Shown here in pieces: positions 49,387-60,221 of a stretch of DNA of 64,000 nt. This stretch comes from Sporosarcina sp. Te-1 (lineage in GTDB: Bacteria > Bacillota > Bacilli > Bacillales_A > Planococcaceae). Under the pieces are notes generated by a model that saw only the letters and a list, made by a program, of their open reading frames with translations, was not told the DNA's origin and did no database searches. The DNA is taken from the NCBI RefSeq assembly GCF_017498505.1, contig NZ_CP071798.1:992001-1056000 (forward strand), written 5' to 3'. Positions within the stretch are counted from its first letter, which is position 1. Each line of letters opens with the position of its first letter. A program made the translations under genes and the position numbers.

Positions 49387-50346
49387 CTATTTCTCCTGTT
49401 TACTATTCGCTTCCCTTATCGGATAATCCTTCAATAATGTCAAAATTCCCTCAATCAATTCACTTCGATCTTCTGTGGCATCAAACCAGGAAATTTCTAA
49501 TTTATTGCGCAAATAGGTCAGCTGTCGCTTCGCATAGTTTCTTGTGTTTTTCTTTACCAGCTCGACCGCTTCCTCGAGTGAGATGGAACCTTCCAAATAG
49601 CGATATAACTCCTTATAACCAATCGCCTGAACGGCCTGTGTCCCCCGAACTCCCTGATCCCAAAGCGTCCGCACCTCTGTCACCAGACCTCGATCTACCA
49701 TATCATCCACACGCCAATTAATCCGTTCATAGAGCAAATCACGAGGCAGATCGAGCCCGATTAACAGATGGGGATAGAGTGCCCGATCCCCCTTCCCTTG
49801 CTCGTGATCCATTTTCGATTTTCCAGTCACCTCAATGATTTCCAAAGCGCGGATAATTCGTCTCGTATTGTTCGGATGGATCTTCTCTGCGCTCTCCGGA
49901 TCCAGTTGCCGCAATTTGTCATAAAGTGCGTGTGAACCCTGTTCGGATGCCTCTATCTCCAGGTTGTATCTGACATTCGGGTCCCCCGCCTGTTCAGTAA
50001 AGCGGAAATCAAAAAGGACTGCTTGTATGTATAATCCAGTGCCCCCCACAATGATCGGTTGTTTTCCTCTGGAAGAAATCTCCTCGATGCATCCTCTGAC
50101 ATCCGCTTGATAATCCGCTACCGAATATTCTTCTGATGGATTTTTTATATCAAAAAGATGGTGTGGAATACCACCCATCTCTTCTTTTGTTATTTTTGCG
50201 GTCCCAATATCAAGTCCCTTATACACTTGCATGGAGTCCCCATTAATAATTTCGCCATTCAGACGCGCAGCCAAATCGACACTTAACGCCGTTTTCCCTG
50301 AGGCGGTCGGTCCTACGATAGCAATTACTGGTTTTGTTATGTTCAT
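49387..50346 (-). CDS. miaA: tRNA dimethylallyltransferase
   Basis: Enzyme of 319 residues that adds a dimethylallyl group to A37 of tRNAs reading UNN codons; MiaB, also in this window, then methylthiolates the product. The P-loop is [12 protein letters not shown], followed by [18 protein letters not shown] and [12 protein letters not shown]. The start at 50346 overlaps the hydrolase stop as ATGA. Confidence 0.96.
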   Translation of the reverse strand: MNITKPVIAIVGPTASGKTALSVDLAARLNGEIINGDSMQVYKGLDIGTAKITKEEMGGIPHHLFDIKNPSEEYSVADYQADVRGCIEEISSRGKQPIIVGGTGLYIQAVLFDFRFTEQAGDPNVRYNLEIEASEQGSHALYDKLRQLDPESAEKIHPNNTRRIIRALEIIEVTGKSKMDHEQGKGDRALYPHLLIGLDLPRDLLYERINWRVDDMVDRGLVTEVRTLWDQGVRGTQAVQAIGYKELYRYLEGSISLEEAVELVKKNTRNYAKRQLTYLRNKLEISWFDATEDRSELIEGILTLLKDYPIREANSKQEK

Positions 50347-51254
50347 TTTCCCTCTATCCAATCCACGATGAAATGATAAACTTCTTGCCGATTCTGTTCT
50401 TGCAGCATCTCGTGCCTTCCTTTGTCATATAACATCACGGTAATCTGTTCGATCCCCGCTTTCTCATATTGGTGGGCAGCTTCCCAAACTCCCTTGCCTT
50501 TCCTGCCTACCGGATCCTCGCTTCCCGAAAGGAAGAGAATAGGCAATCCTTTAGAAATTGCCCTATGCAACTGTACGTCGTTTACTTTTTCCAGTCCTGC
50601 AAATAATTCAAAAAAGAATTTAGTCGTCGGCACGGCACCACAAAGAGGGTCTTCAATATAGTTTTGCACAGTTTCTGCGTCGGTGGATAACCAATCAAAA
50701 GGGGTTTGGGCATTCGAAACGGACTTGGAAAAAGCACCAAATACTAGCTTATTCAGCAATGGATCCCGGCTGTTAAATCCGCGCATCCTTCCCGAAACGC
50801 GAGCCAGGCCGCGTCCTGCCACGCCACCCAGGCCTGGATCTCCGCCAGTTCCAGACAAGATGAGTTGATCCACTTCATGATGTAGCTGTACATATCTTCT
50901 TGCGATAAATGAACCCATACTATGCCCAAAAAGAATGAAGCGATCGACTTGTACTTCCTGTCGGATAGATGTGATTACTTCATGTGCATCCTGAACAATT
51001 CGGTCGAACGGCACGTCATCACCGAAATGTCCGAGAAAACCATGTAAAGATGCTGTTTTTCCGTGACCGCGGTGGTCATGCCCAGAAACGATATACCCTT
51101 GTTCCGCCAGAAATGTCATGAATTCGGCATATCGTCCTATATGCTCAGACATGCCATGCAATATATGGATGTGGCCGATCGGGCTTGTCAACGGTTTTAG
51201 GACACAGGCGTGGATACTCGTTCCATCATCCATTTCAACCGTTCGAATATGCAT
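50343..51254 (-). CDS. Alpha/beta hydrolase, monoacylglycerol lipase-like
   Basis: Serine hydrolase of about 303 residues. The nucleophile elbow is [14 protein letters not shown], preceded by [13 protein letters not shown] and [10 protein letters not shown], a pattern shared with monoglyceride lipases; the catalytic Asp is in LSGSEDPVG and the His in KGRHEML. The ATG at 51254 lies six bases from AGGGGG; the one at 51260 touches it. It overlaps glpD by 20 bases. With GlpK and GlpD beside it, release of glycerol from monoacylglycerol is a reasonable role, but unproven. Confidence 0.85.
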   Translation of the reverse strand: MHIRTVEMDDGTSIHACVLKPLTSPIGHIHILHGMSEHIGRYAEFMTFLAEQGYIVSGHDHRGHGKTASLHGFLGHFGDDVPFDRIVQDAHEVITSIRQEVQVDRFILFGHSMGSFIARRYVQLHHEVDQLILSGTGGDPGLGGVAGRGLARVSGRMRGFNSRDPLLNKLVFGAFSKSVSNAQTPFDWLSTDAETVQNYIEDPLCGAVPTTKFFFELFAGLEKVNDVQLHRAISKGLPILFLSGSEDPVGRKGKGVWEAAHQYEKAGIEQITVMLYDKGRHEMLQEQNRQEVYHFIVDWIEGK

Positions 51255-52896
51255 GGCCATCCCCCTTCACTTCTGCCAAGTCGATCTGCTGCTGCAATTC
51301 TTGTCGATACCGCGTTTCCTGTTGGGCTGAATACGATAGCAAACGTGACATATAGTCTGTCACGCCTTTTTTATATTCTTTCACCTTTTGGATATTAAAA
51401 TACAAATCACCTGTGCGTCGAATGAAAAAATCAGCAGGTGTCATCGCCATTTCGTAATGGATGGCGTATAAAATTTCCGCTTTTAAAACAGCCGGTATAT
51501 CATCCTGCTCTGCTGTCATGGCATGTGCATAATTGAATACGATACCGACATTTGTTCCATAGCTGGAAGCAAGGCGGAAACCCTCTTCTTTCGAAATACC
51601 GAATAATGGCGCCTCATTTGCTTTGCTTTCCAGGAATATCTTATATTGTTCTTCACTTTCAAAGTCACCCCCGGCTAAACGCAATTGCTCCGTAATACAA
51701 GGGCCAAATTCCTTTTTCGAAAATTTTTTGATGACACGGTCCACCACGGTTTCCGCCATTTTACGGTATCCTGTTAACTTGCCCCCCGCGATGGTGATCA
51801 AGCCTGTATCGGATTCCCAGATTTCATCTCTCCGCGATATTTCCGATGCTTTTTTGCCCTCTTCGTATATGAGAGGACGAACACCAGCCCACGTAGATTC
51901 CACCTGTCGCCGATTGATGGAAACAGAAGGGAACATATAATGCACAGCCTCCAGTAAATAGGCCACATCTTTTTCCGTTGCGCAAGGATTCGAACGGTCT
52001 TCGTCAAAAAAAGTGTCAGTTGTTCCAATGTACGCTTTCTGGCCGCGCGGTATGGCAAATATCATCCGACCGTCCGGCGCATCAAAGTAAATGGCTTGTC
52101 GTAACGGGAAAACGGATTGATCGATTACGATATGGATTCCTTTTGTTAAACGCAGCCGTTTATCGTTGGAGATGACATCCTTTTTCCGGACTTCATCCAC
52201 CCAAGGTCCAGTTGCGTTGACAATGACAGACGCGTTCACAGAAAAATAGTCGCCATCGAGCATATCCCACAAAGCGGCACCGGTCAGTTTGCCGTCCGAA
52301 TCATAATTAAAATGTTCGACTTTCATATAATTCAAGCAGACAGCGCCTTTTTGTGCAGCTTTTTTCATTGTCTCCAATGTCAGCCTCGCATCGTCTGTCC
52401 GATATTCTACATAGTGTCCGCCACCTAGCAAGCCTTCCTTTCTGATAAGCGGCTCCATTTGAATCACTTCATCTGAGGCCAACATTTCACGACGTTCTGC
52501 CTTTCGAACGCCAGCTAATTTATCGTATGCGAAAAGGCCAGCCGAAGTGGTGAACCGGCCAAATGTGCCTCCCTTGTGAAATGGCAACAGCATCCGCTCC
52601 GGCTCCGTCACATGTAAGGCATTGTTGTAGACAATCTCCCGTTCTTTTCCTGTTTCAGCGACAATCTTAATATCCAATTGCTTTAAATACCGCAAGCCTC
52701 CGTGTACCAATTTAGTCGAGCGGCTGGATGTGCCTGCAGCGAAGTCCTGCATTTCCACAAGGGCGACCGAAAGTCCTCTTGTCACTGCATCGAGTGCAAT
52801 ACCAGCTCCCGTGATTCCGCCTCCTACGACAAGCAGATCAAAATGATACTCCTGCAAAAACTGTTTCAATTTCGGTCTTTCCATTGCTGATAGCAT
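51235..52896 (-). CDS. glpD: Aerobic glycerol-3-phosphate dehydrogenase
   Basis: Membrane-associated FAD enzyme of 553 residues that oxidises glycerol-3-phosphate to dihydroxyacetone phosphate and feeds electrons to quinone. FAD motif DLLVVGGGITGAGIALDA; DFAAGTSSRSTKLVHGG; FDAPDGRMIFAIPRG; ITIAGGKLTGYR. The ATG at 52896 is six bases after GGAGTG; a GTG nine bases upstream is inside that site. Follows glpK by 14 bases. Confidence 0.96.
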   Translation of the reverse strand: MLSAMERPKLKQFLQEYHFDLLVVGGGITGAGIALDAVTRGLSVALVEMQDFAAGTSSRSTKLVHGGLRYLKQLDIKIVAETGKEREIVYNNALHVTEPERMLLPFHKGGTFGRFTTSAGLFAYDKLAGVRKAERREMLASDEVIQMEPLIRKEGLLGGGHYVEYRTDDARLTLETMKKAAQKGAVCLNYMKVEHFNYDSDGKLTGAALWDMLDGDYFSVNASVIVNATGPWVDEVRKKDVISNDKRLRLTKGIHIVIDQSVFPLRQAIYFDAPDGRMIFAIPRGQKAYIGTTDTFFDEDRSNPCATEKDVAYLLEAVHYMFPSVSINRRQVESTWAGVRPLIYEEGKKASEISRRDEIWESDTGLITIAGGKLTGYRKMAETVVDRVIKKFSKKEFGPCITEQLRLAGGDFESEEQYKIFLESKANEAPLFGISKEEGFRLASSYGTNVGIVFNYAHAMTAEQDDIPAVLKAEILYAIHYEMAMTPADFFIRRTGDLYFNIQKVKEYKKGVTDYMSRLLSYSAQQETRYRQELQQQIDLAEVKGDGHAYSNG

Positions 52897-52910
52897 ACGT
52901 CTCACTCCTT

Positions 52911-54404
<1,494 letters not shown>

Positions 54405-54423
54405 TCACCATCACTCCCTTTAT

Positions 54424-56277
54424 TCACATTACCCGTTTGAACATCTTTTCAATTTCGTACGTTGAGAAATGGATAAGGACCGGCCTGCCGTGTGGACAAG
54501 TATACGGATTTTCCGCTTTTGCCAAATCGGACAGCAATCTTTCCATGTCTGCGATCGTCAAATAGTGGTTTGCTTTAATCGATTTTTTGCAGCTCATCAT
54601 AATGGCCGATTCTTCCCGAAGCTTGCCGATATTTATATGTTTATTTCTCAAGACTTGCTCGATGATGTCTTCGATAATGGCCGTCTCTTCTCCTGCAGGA
54701 AACCATGAAGGATATTCCCTGACTGTATAAGAGGAGGGTCCGAATTCTTCTAAAAAGATTCCGACGGCGTGCAGCATCTCTATATGCTCTTCGATGGCAG
54801 CCTTGTCACTGCCTGAATAATGAAAGATAAGCGGCATGAGCAGCAACTGACGCTCCTCATGGTCGACTTCCCCCACTTTATCCCTGAAATACTCATATTT
54901 GATCCGTTCCTGCGCCGCGTGCTGGTCAATCATATAAAAACCATCTTCGTTTTGCGCAATGATATACGTTCCGTGTACTTGGCCGACGGGGACGAGAGAA
55001 GGGAATCGTTTATCCGCCTTTTCTTCGTCCGGCGCTATTTCTTCCAGACTTACAGGAGCGGTCTGTTCCAACTCGGGTTCCCTCACAGTTTCTAGACTCT
55101 TTCGTTCCGGTGGCGCATACTCGGTAAATGATTGGGGCATCTCCTTCTCTTCTTTTGGTGAATAGAAGTTTTGGACGGACTCTTTAATCGGCTGTTCCTG
55201 AACAGTTTGCTTCGCTGGCATGTTCCAAATTGTCGTTTGTTCAGACGGACGCTTGATGGCAGGCTCCTTTTTGATCGCATCGGGAATGATAATATGATTA
55301 CGGATCGCCTCATGGATGGATGTCTTAATTAAAGACAATAATTCCCCTTCCTTACTGACACGAATCTGCTGCTTGGAAGGGTGAACATTCACGTCTGTCA
55401 AATAGGGATCCGCCTCGACATTGATAACCGCAATCGGATAGCGCCCAATTGGCAAATAGGTATGCATGCCGTCCAGTATCGATTGATTGACTGTATAGCT
55501 TTTAACCCATCTACCGTTAACGATCAGCGTCATGTAATTTTTAGAAGCGCGCGTCATTTCAGGCAATGTGATATACCCATGGATCGTGTAGTCGGCATTG
55601 TCTCCTTTAAAGGGGATCATCTTGCGGGCAACATCTACACTATATATTTCAGCCAATACCCTTCTTTGATCACCGTTACCAGCCGTTTGTAGAATCATAT
55701 GGTTTTCATGCATCAATTGGAATGCAATATGTGGATGACTAAGTGCGAGACGGTTGACCAAATCGATGATATGCCCCAGTTCCGTTTGAATGGTTTTCAT
55801 ATATTTCAATCGAGCCGGCGTATTGTAAAACAGTTGGCTGACTATAATGTCAGTGCCCTTTCGCAAAGCAGCATTGTCATGTTGAATCACCCGCCCGCCT
55901 TCCAGTTGCACTTCTGTACCCTCCACCTCGCCATCGGATGTCCACAGTTGAATTTTCGCCACAGAGGCGATACTCGCAAGCGCTTCTCCCCGAAAGCCGA
56001 GCGTCCGAATTCTGAATAAATCATGTTCATTGGTAATTTTGCTAGTCGCATGTCTTTCAAAAGCCAAAACTGCGTCCTTGCGTGACATGCCTTTCCCGTT
56101 ATCTGTCACGCGGATGGAAGTCAACCCTGCTTCCTCCAAGGCAATCTCGATTCTCGTACTTCCCGCATCAATTGCATTTTCTACTAATTCCTTTACGATC
56201 GATGCAGGCCTTTCAACAACTTCGCCTGCCGCGATCTTGTTTGATAACGCATCATCCATTACTGTAATGATATCCAC
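54424..56277 (-). CDS. mutL: DNA mismatch repair protein MutL
   Basis: Mismatch repair endonuclease and matchmaker, 617 residues. N-terminal GHKL ATPase: IAAGEVVERPASIVKELVENAID, VTDNGKGM, TLGFRGEALASIASV. The middle is a variable linker (about 340-420). The C-terminal part has the metal-binding DQHAAQERIKYE motif, a CxHGRP motif (CPHGRPVLI) and thus the endonuclease activity of non-E. coli MutL. Confidence 0.97.
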   Translation of the reverse strand: MDIITVMDDALSNKIAAGEVVERPASIVKELVENAIDAGSTRIEIALEEAGLTSIRVTDNGKGMSRKDAVLAFERHATSKITNEHDLFRIRTLGFRGEALASIASVAKIQLWTSDGEVEGTEVQLEGGRVIQHDNAALRKGTDIIVSQLFYNTPARLKYMKTIQTELGHIIDLVNRLALSHPHIAFQLMHENHMILQTAGNGDQRRVLAEIYSVDVARKMIPFKGDNADYTIHGYITLPEMTRASKNYMTLIVNGRWVKSYTVNQSILDGMHTYLPIGRYPIAVINVEADPYLTDVNVHPSKQQIRVSKEGELLSLIKTSIHEAIRNHIIIPDAIKKEPAIKRPSEQTTIWNMPAKQTVQEQPIKESVQNFYSPKEEKEMPQSFTEYAPPERKSLETVREPELEQTAPVSLEEIAPDEEKADKRFPSLVPVGQVHGTYIIAQNEDGFYMIDQHAAQERIKYEYFRDKVGEVDHEERQLLLMPLIFHYSGSDKAAIEEHIEMLHAVGIFLEEFGPSSYTVREYPSWFPAGEETAIIEDIIEQVLRNKHINIGKLREESAIMMSCKKSIKANHYLTIADMERLLSDLAKAENPYTCPHGRPVLIHFSTYEIEKMFKRVM

Positions 56278-56303
56278 TCAGCCTCATCCTTTCCGTAAAG
56301 TCC

Positions 56304-58865
56304 TTATTTCTGCTTCGACTGTCCAACTTTCCAATCATATAACGTTTGCAGTGCTTGCATCGGTGTTAACTGAAGAACATCTAATTGTTTGAACGCATCT
56401 AACAAGGCACGCTCTTCCGTCGTGATCTGATCTGATTCTGTTTGCAAATCAAAAAACGAAATTTGTTCCGAGACTGCTTGAGGCATTTCCGTAGTTGCCG
56501 CGCTCTCAAAATCTCTCAAAAGATTCTTTGCTCTTTCCAAAATCTCTTCTGGTAATCCGGCAAGCTCTGCTACATGGATTCCGTAGCTCTTGTCCGCCGC
56601 GCCCGGCATCACCTTATGGAGAAAAACAACTTTTCCGTCTTGTTCCATCGCAGCCACATGGACATTCACAAGCCGGTCCAAATGATCGTCCAAATTCGTC
56701 AATTCGTGATAGTGGGTGGAAAACAGCGTATTCGCACCGATTTTGTCATGGATATGCTCCATCATGGCCTGTGCCAATGACATGCCATCGTACGTGGATG
56801 TCCCTCTTCCGATTTCGTCGAACAGAAGCAGGCTTCTGCCGGTCGCATTCATGATGGCATGTTGCGATTCCATCATTTCCATCATGAACGTACTTTGGCC
56901 GGATGCCAAATCGTCTGCCGCTCCGATTCGAGTAAAAATTTGATCCGTAATCGCCAAGCTGGCCGAGTCACATGGGACGTAACTTCCAATTTGCGCCATA
57001 ACTACGATTAACGCCACTTGCCGCATGTATGTACTCTTACCGGACATATTCGGTCCTGTAATGAGCAGCATGTTTGATTCTTCGGTCAACGTGCAGCTAT
57101 TTGGGATGTACAGGGAGTGGTCCATCATTTTTTCAACGACCGGATGTCTCCCGTTTTTAATTTCCAAGCCGGTACCTGAATGAAAAATTGGGCGCGTGTA
57201 CTTATGTTTCTCCGCGACAACCGAGAAGGAGAGGAGGACATCAAGTTCCGCAAGTACACTGGCTAGTTGTTGAATTGGTTGAATATGCTGTTTCATCGTT
57301 TCGCGAATGCTGGAAAACAGTTCGTATTCAAGTTCTTGACCATCTGCCTCGGCATTCAGAATCAATTCTTCCTTTTCCTTTAACTCAGGGGTAATATATC
57401 GTTCCGCGTTGGCCAGCGTCTGCTTTCTTTCATAGCGGGTCAGATCCGCATATTGGATATTTGCTTTTGTAATTTCAATAAAGTAGCCGAATATTCGGTT
57501 GTAGCCAATTTTTAATGACTTGACCCCTGTCCGTTCCCTTTCCAATCGTTCGAGATCAGCAAGCCAAGCTTTCCCATTCTTTGAAGCATCTCTATATTGA
57601 TCGAGCCGGTCATCATATCCATCTTTGATGATTCCACCTTCTTTTACCGAAAGAGGTGGTTGTTCTGCGATGGATGCTTCCAATAAGCTGCACGCTTCCC
57701 CGCAAGGATTAATGCGCTCTGCGAATTGGCGCAAGGCGGCATGTGTGGAATTCGCAAGGTGGTCCTTAATTTCCGGCACATTCCGCAATGAATTCCGCAG
57801 CTGCGCCAGGTCCCTGCCTGAGGCGCTTCCCATGGAAATCCGACCGGCTAACCGCTCGAGGTCGTATACATTGCGAAGCGCATTCGAGATGTCTTCGCGT
57901 AAAAAGAAATCGTCCAGAAAAGCGGAAACGGTATTCAGTCGTTCTGTGATGGCTTGCTCATCCGCTAACGGCTGGCGAATCCACATTTTTAACTTCCTTG
58001 CCCCCATGGCCGTGACTGTCTCATCCAAAAGCCAGTATAACGTACCTTCTTTCGTGCCTGTCCGAATGGATTGGATCAATTCCAAATTACGCATCGAGTT
58101 GGCATCAATAGATAATTTCGTATTTTTCCGGATGAACTCAAAAGGTTTCAAGTGAGAAAGAGAAGTCTTCTGCATATTGTGTAAATAGGCATACAACATA
58201 TGGCATGTCTCTTTCAATATGTCAGGAAGATGGATGGCCAACTCATTGGGGATCGTATCTGTCCTGCCGGTTTCCATGGACAGTACAATGTTCCGCTTCG
58301 CCATGCTATCGTTGAGGGCGATATGCAGGTTTTCACCAACGACGATCTCTTTAATGCTCAATGCTTCCACTTCTGCGATAAATGATCGTTCATCACCGTA
58401 AATGATTTCGGCTTTCCCTTCCCCTGTGGCCAAATCCAAATAAGCAAAGCCATACTGTTGATCCCCTAGCAATTCTGCTGCACCGATAAAGTGATTGGTA
58501 TGCGAATCAATTGTTTTGCCTTCTGTAATCGTCCCAGGCGTTATAATTTTGACGACTTCCCTCTTGACGATTCCCTTGGCATTTCGCGGATCTTCCGTCT
58601 GCTCACAGATAGCGACTTTATGCCCACTTTGGACAAGTGTCTCGATATAACCTTCCGCAGAATGATAGGGAACCCCGCACATCGGGATTTTATCCGCTGA
58701 GCCTCCATCCCGGCTCGTCAATGTTATTTCTAAGATATTAGAAGCATTAATGGCGTCTTGGAAAAACATTTCATAAAAATCTCCCAGACGGAAAAAGAGG
58801 AACGCGTCTTGATGTTCCGCTTTCACTTGTAAATATTGTTGGATCATTGGTGTATATGTACTCAT
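56304..58865 (-). CDS. mutS: DNA mismatch repair protein MutS
   Basis: Mismatch sensor of 853 residues. Mismatch-binding Phe-x-Glu is in FRLGDFYEMF; the Walker A is LLITGPNMSGKSTYMRQ, the Walker B LLFDEIGRGTSTYDG, and the STHYHEL motif follows. The C-terminal end, about residues 800-853, is the dimerisation and beta-clamp-binding region. It is followed by mutL after 26 bases. Confidence 0.97.
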   Translation of the reverse strand: MSTYTPMIQQYLQVKAEHQDAFLFFRLGDFYEMFFQDAINASNILEITLTSRDGGSADKIPMCGVPYHSAEGYIETLVQSGHKVAICEQTEDPRNAKGIVKREVVKIITPGTITEGKTIDSHTNHFIGAAELLGDQQYGFAYLDLATGEGKAEIIYGDERSFIAEVEALSIKEIVVGENLHIALNDSMAKRNIVLSMETGRTDTIPNELAIHLPDILKETCHMLYAYLHNMQKTSLSHLKPFEFIRKNTKLSIDANSMRNLELIQSIRTGTKEGTLYWLLDETVTAMGARKLKMWIRQPLADEQAITERLNTVSAFLDDFFLREDISNALRNVYDLERLAGRISMGSASGRDLAQLRNSLRNVPEIKDHLANSTHAALRQFAERINPCGEACSLLEASIAEQPPLSVKEGGIIKDGYDDRLDQYRDASKNGKAWLADLERLERERTGVKSLKIGYNRIFGYFIEITKANIQYADLTRYERKQTLANAERYITPELKEKEELILNAEADGQELEYELFSSIRETMKQHIQPIQQLASVLAELDVLLSFSVVAEKHKYTRPIFHSGTGLEIKNGRHPVVEKMMDHSLYIPNSCTLTEESNMLLITGPNMSGKSTYMRQVALIVVMAQIGSYVPCDSASLAITDQIFTRIGAADDLASGQSTFMMEMMESQHAIMNATGRSLLLFDEIGRGTSTYDGMSLAQAMMEHIHDKIGANTLFSTHYHELTNLDDHLDRLVNVHVAAMEQDGKVVFLHKVMPGAADKSYGIHVAELAGLPEEILERAKNLLRDFESAATTEMPQAVSEQISFFDLQTESDQITTEERALLDAFKQLDVLQLTPMQALQTLYDWKVGQSKQK

Positions 58866-59030
58866 TCTGTAACCTCACAATTAAATTCTTATATGTAGTA
58901 GTATACCAGAAGTGAAAAACCGACGAGTGGTTCTGCTATTAATTTTCCTGTTGTATGACAATTGGCAGAGAATATTCTTTGTTTCTTTCATTCGGATTTT
59001 TTACTGATATATGTAAAAGGTAGATCGGGT

Positions 59031-59110
59031 GAATGCCGGAAGAACATTCTGAACGCCAAAATAACGGATCGAGCGCCAGATAATCAGGCTGAACGCCAGA
59101 TAACCTACAA
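59031..59110. repeat. Four 20-bp tandem repeats beyond cotE
   Basis: Units begin at 59031, 59051, 59071 and 59091. The first ten bases are GAATGCCGGA, GAACGCCAAA, GAGCGCCAGA and GAACGCCAGA; the remainder is more variable. The array sits between the mutS leader and the cotE terminator. The 20-bp period is not a multiple of three and no ORF crosses it. The rest of 58866-59145 holds no gene. Confidence 0.7.
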
Positions 59111-59116
59111 CGGCCA

Positions 59117-59145
59117 GCAAAAAAAGCCGGCTGCTTGAACCGGCT
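59117..59145 (-). terminator. Terminator of cotE
   Basis: On the minus strand AAAGCCGG, eight bases, CCGGCTTT, then TTTTGC; it begins at the cotE stop. Confidence 0.85.
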
Positions 59146-59688
59146 TTAACGTGAAGTATCGGTGCCCTTGGCTTCGACATTGTCAGCTGCTGGTGCGTGG
59201 GAGGAAGACTCGTCTTGCAACGCCCATTCCTCTTCAAACTGATGAGGGTGGACTGTGATGCAGACCTTGGTCTCGCCGACGACTTCCGCTACCAACTCTC
59301 GCTCCACTTTGATGACAAACTTCTCTCCGCAATCCGAGATGACTGCTTCTGTACAATTCGGATGCTGGACGACATTCACAATAATCTCTTCCTGTCCTGA
59401 AGTCGGCTCATCCCGATAATGGAGACGGATTCGGTCTTTGTACGAAATGCATTCTGTGTAGACGGATGTCTTGGAATGATCGTGATGGGAATACCAGACA
59501 TTCACATCAAACTTCCCGCTTATTTCCACATACCGGCCTGTTTTTTTCGCTTGGTGTGTATGATTGATCACCCAGCAGCCGAGTATGCTCGACGGACGGT
59601 TCGTCGGCTTCAACGAGACTTCAGATTCGGTCCGCTTCTTCCCCTTTGCAATAACTGCCTTCGTAACGATCTGCCGTAAATTTTTCAG
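59146..59688 (-). CDS. cotE: Outer spore coat morphogenetic protein CotE, probable CTG start
   Basis: Coat-assembly scaffold that directs outer coat proteins to the forespore. The 180 residues (B. subtilis CotE 181) include QIVTKAVIAKGKK, SSILGCWVINH, VWYSHHDHSKT and LVAEVVGETKV. The conserved N-terminus is preceded in frame only by CTG at 59688, seven bases after AAGGAGG; the upstream in-frame TGA excludes a further ATG, and the next usable codon, TTG at 59613, would remove 25 conserved residues. A CTG start is therefore inferred. The C-terminal tail is less acidic than in B. subtilis. Confidence 0.88.
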   Translation of the reverse strand: MKNLRQIVTKAVIAKGKKRTESEVSLKPTNRPSSILGCWVINHTHQAKKTGRYVEISGKFDVNVWYSHHDHSKTSVYTECISYKDRIRLHYRDEPTSGQEEIIVNVVQHPNCTEAVISDCGEKFVIKVERELVAEVVGETKVCITVHPHQFEEEWALQDESSSHAPAADNVEAKGTDTSR

Positions 59689-59744
59689 CTCTTTTCCTCC
59701 TTCATTGACTTCTATTCATCCTATGCACCAAACGCCCAGAAAGT

Positions 59745-59785
59745 GAAAAAAATCGGCAAGGATTTTATCCTCACCGATTCTATGT
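59745..59785 (-). terminator. Terminator of miaB-ricA
   Basis: Minus-strand AATCGGTGAGGAT pairs with ATCCTTGCCGATT (one mismatch), then TTTTTTC. Confidence 0.85.
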
Positions 59786-59786
59786 G

Positions 59787-60221
59787 TTATGCCAACGGTT
59801 TATGCTTTGTGTTTTCTACATAAGATCCAGTTTCACCGCGCAACAAATCGCCGCCTGTGGATTCGATAATTTCGTTTGTCACACTATTTGCGATTGTATT
59901 GGACACCAATTGAAGAAGTGTATTCACTTCCATTTGCGATTGCTTGAATTCTTGAACAATCGGCACTGCATCAATTTCCTCTTGGATTTTTTCAATTTTG
60001 CCTTCGATCAATTGCAAAGCCCGCTCTTTTTCATAATGCTGAAAATTGACCGCTTGCGTTTGGAGTGATTTCAAACTGGCAATCTTCTCCCGAACTTTTT
60101 GATTTTCGTTAATTTGCGCCTCCGCCCGTTTAAAGAAATCCACTTCTTCCGTATTGGCGATCATGTGGGCGATTTCACGTGCTTTTTCGATGATCTCTTC
60201 TTTTGAATACGTTTTTTCCAT
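59787..60221 (-). CDS. ricA: RicA (YmcA), Com_YlbF family
   Basis: Helical protein of 144 residues, subunit of the RicAFT complex that modulates RNase Y cutting and Spo0A phosphorelay, sporulation, competence and biofilm choice. The YlbF/YmcA signature is EIIEKAREIAHMIANTEEVDFFKRAE. In B. subtilis the complex carries Fe-S clusters through cysteines contributed by its subunits; no Cys is visible in this protein. Its start overlaps the miaB stop (TAATG). RNase Y itself is also encoded in this window. Confidence 0.9.
   Translation of the reverse strand: MEKTYSKEEIIEKAREIAHMIANTEEVDFFKRAEAQINENQKVREKIASLKSLQTQAVNFQHYEKERALQLIEGKIEKIQEEIDAVPIVQEFKQSQMEVNTLLQLVSNTIANSVTNEIIESTGGDLLRGETGSYVENTKHKPLA

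Noticed and set aside
57625..58155. Plus-strand reading frame of 176 codons
   Set aside because: Antisense to mutS and explained by its codon use.
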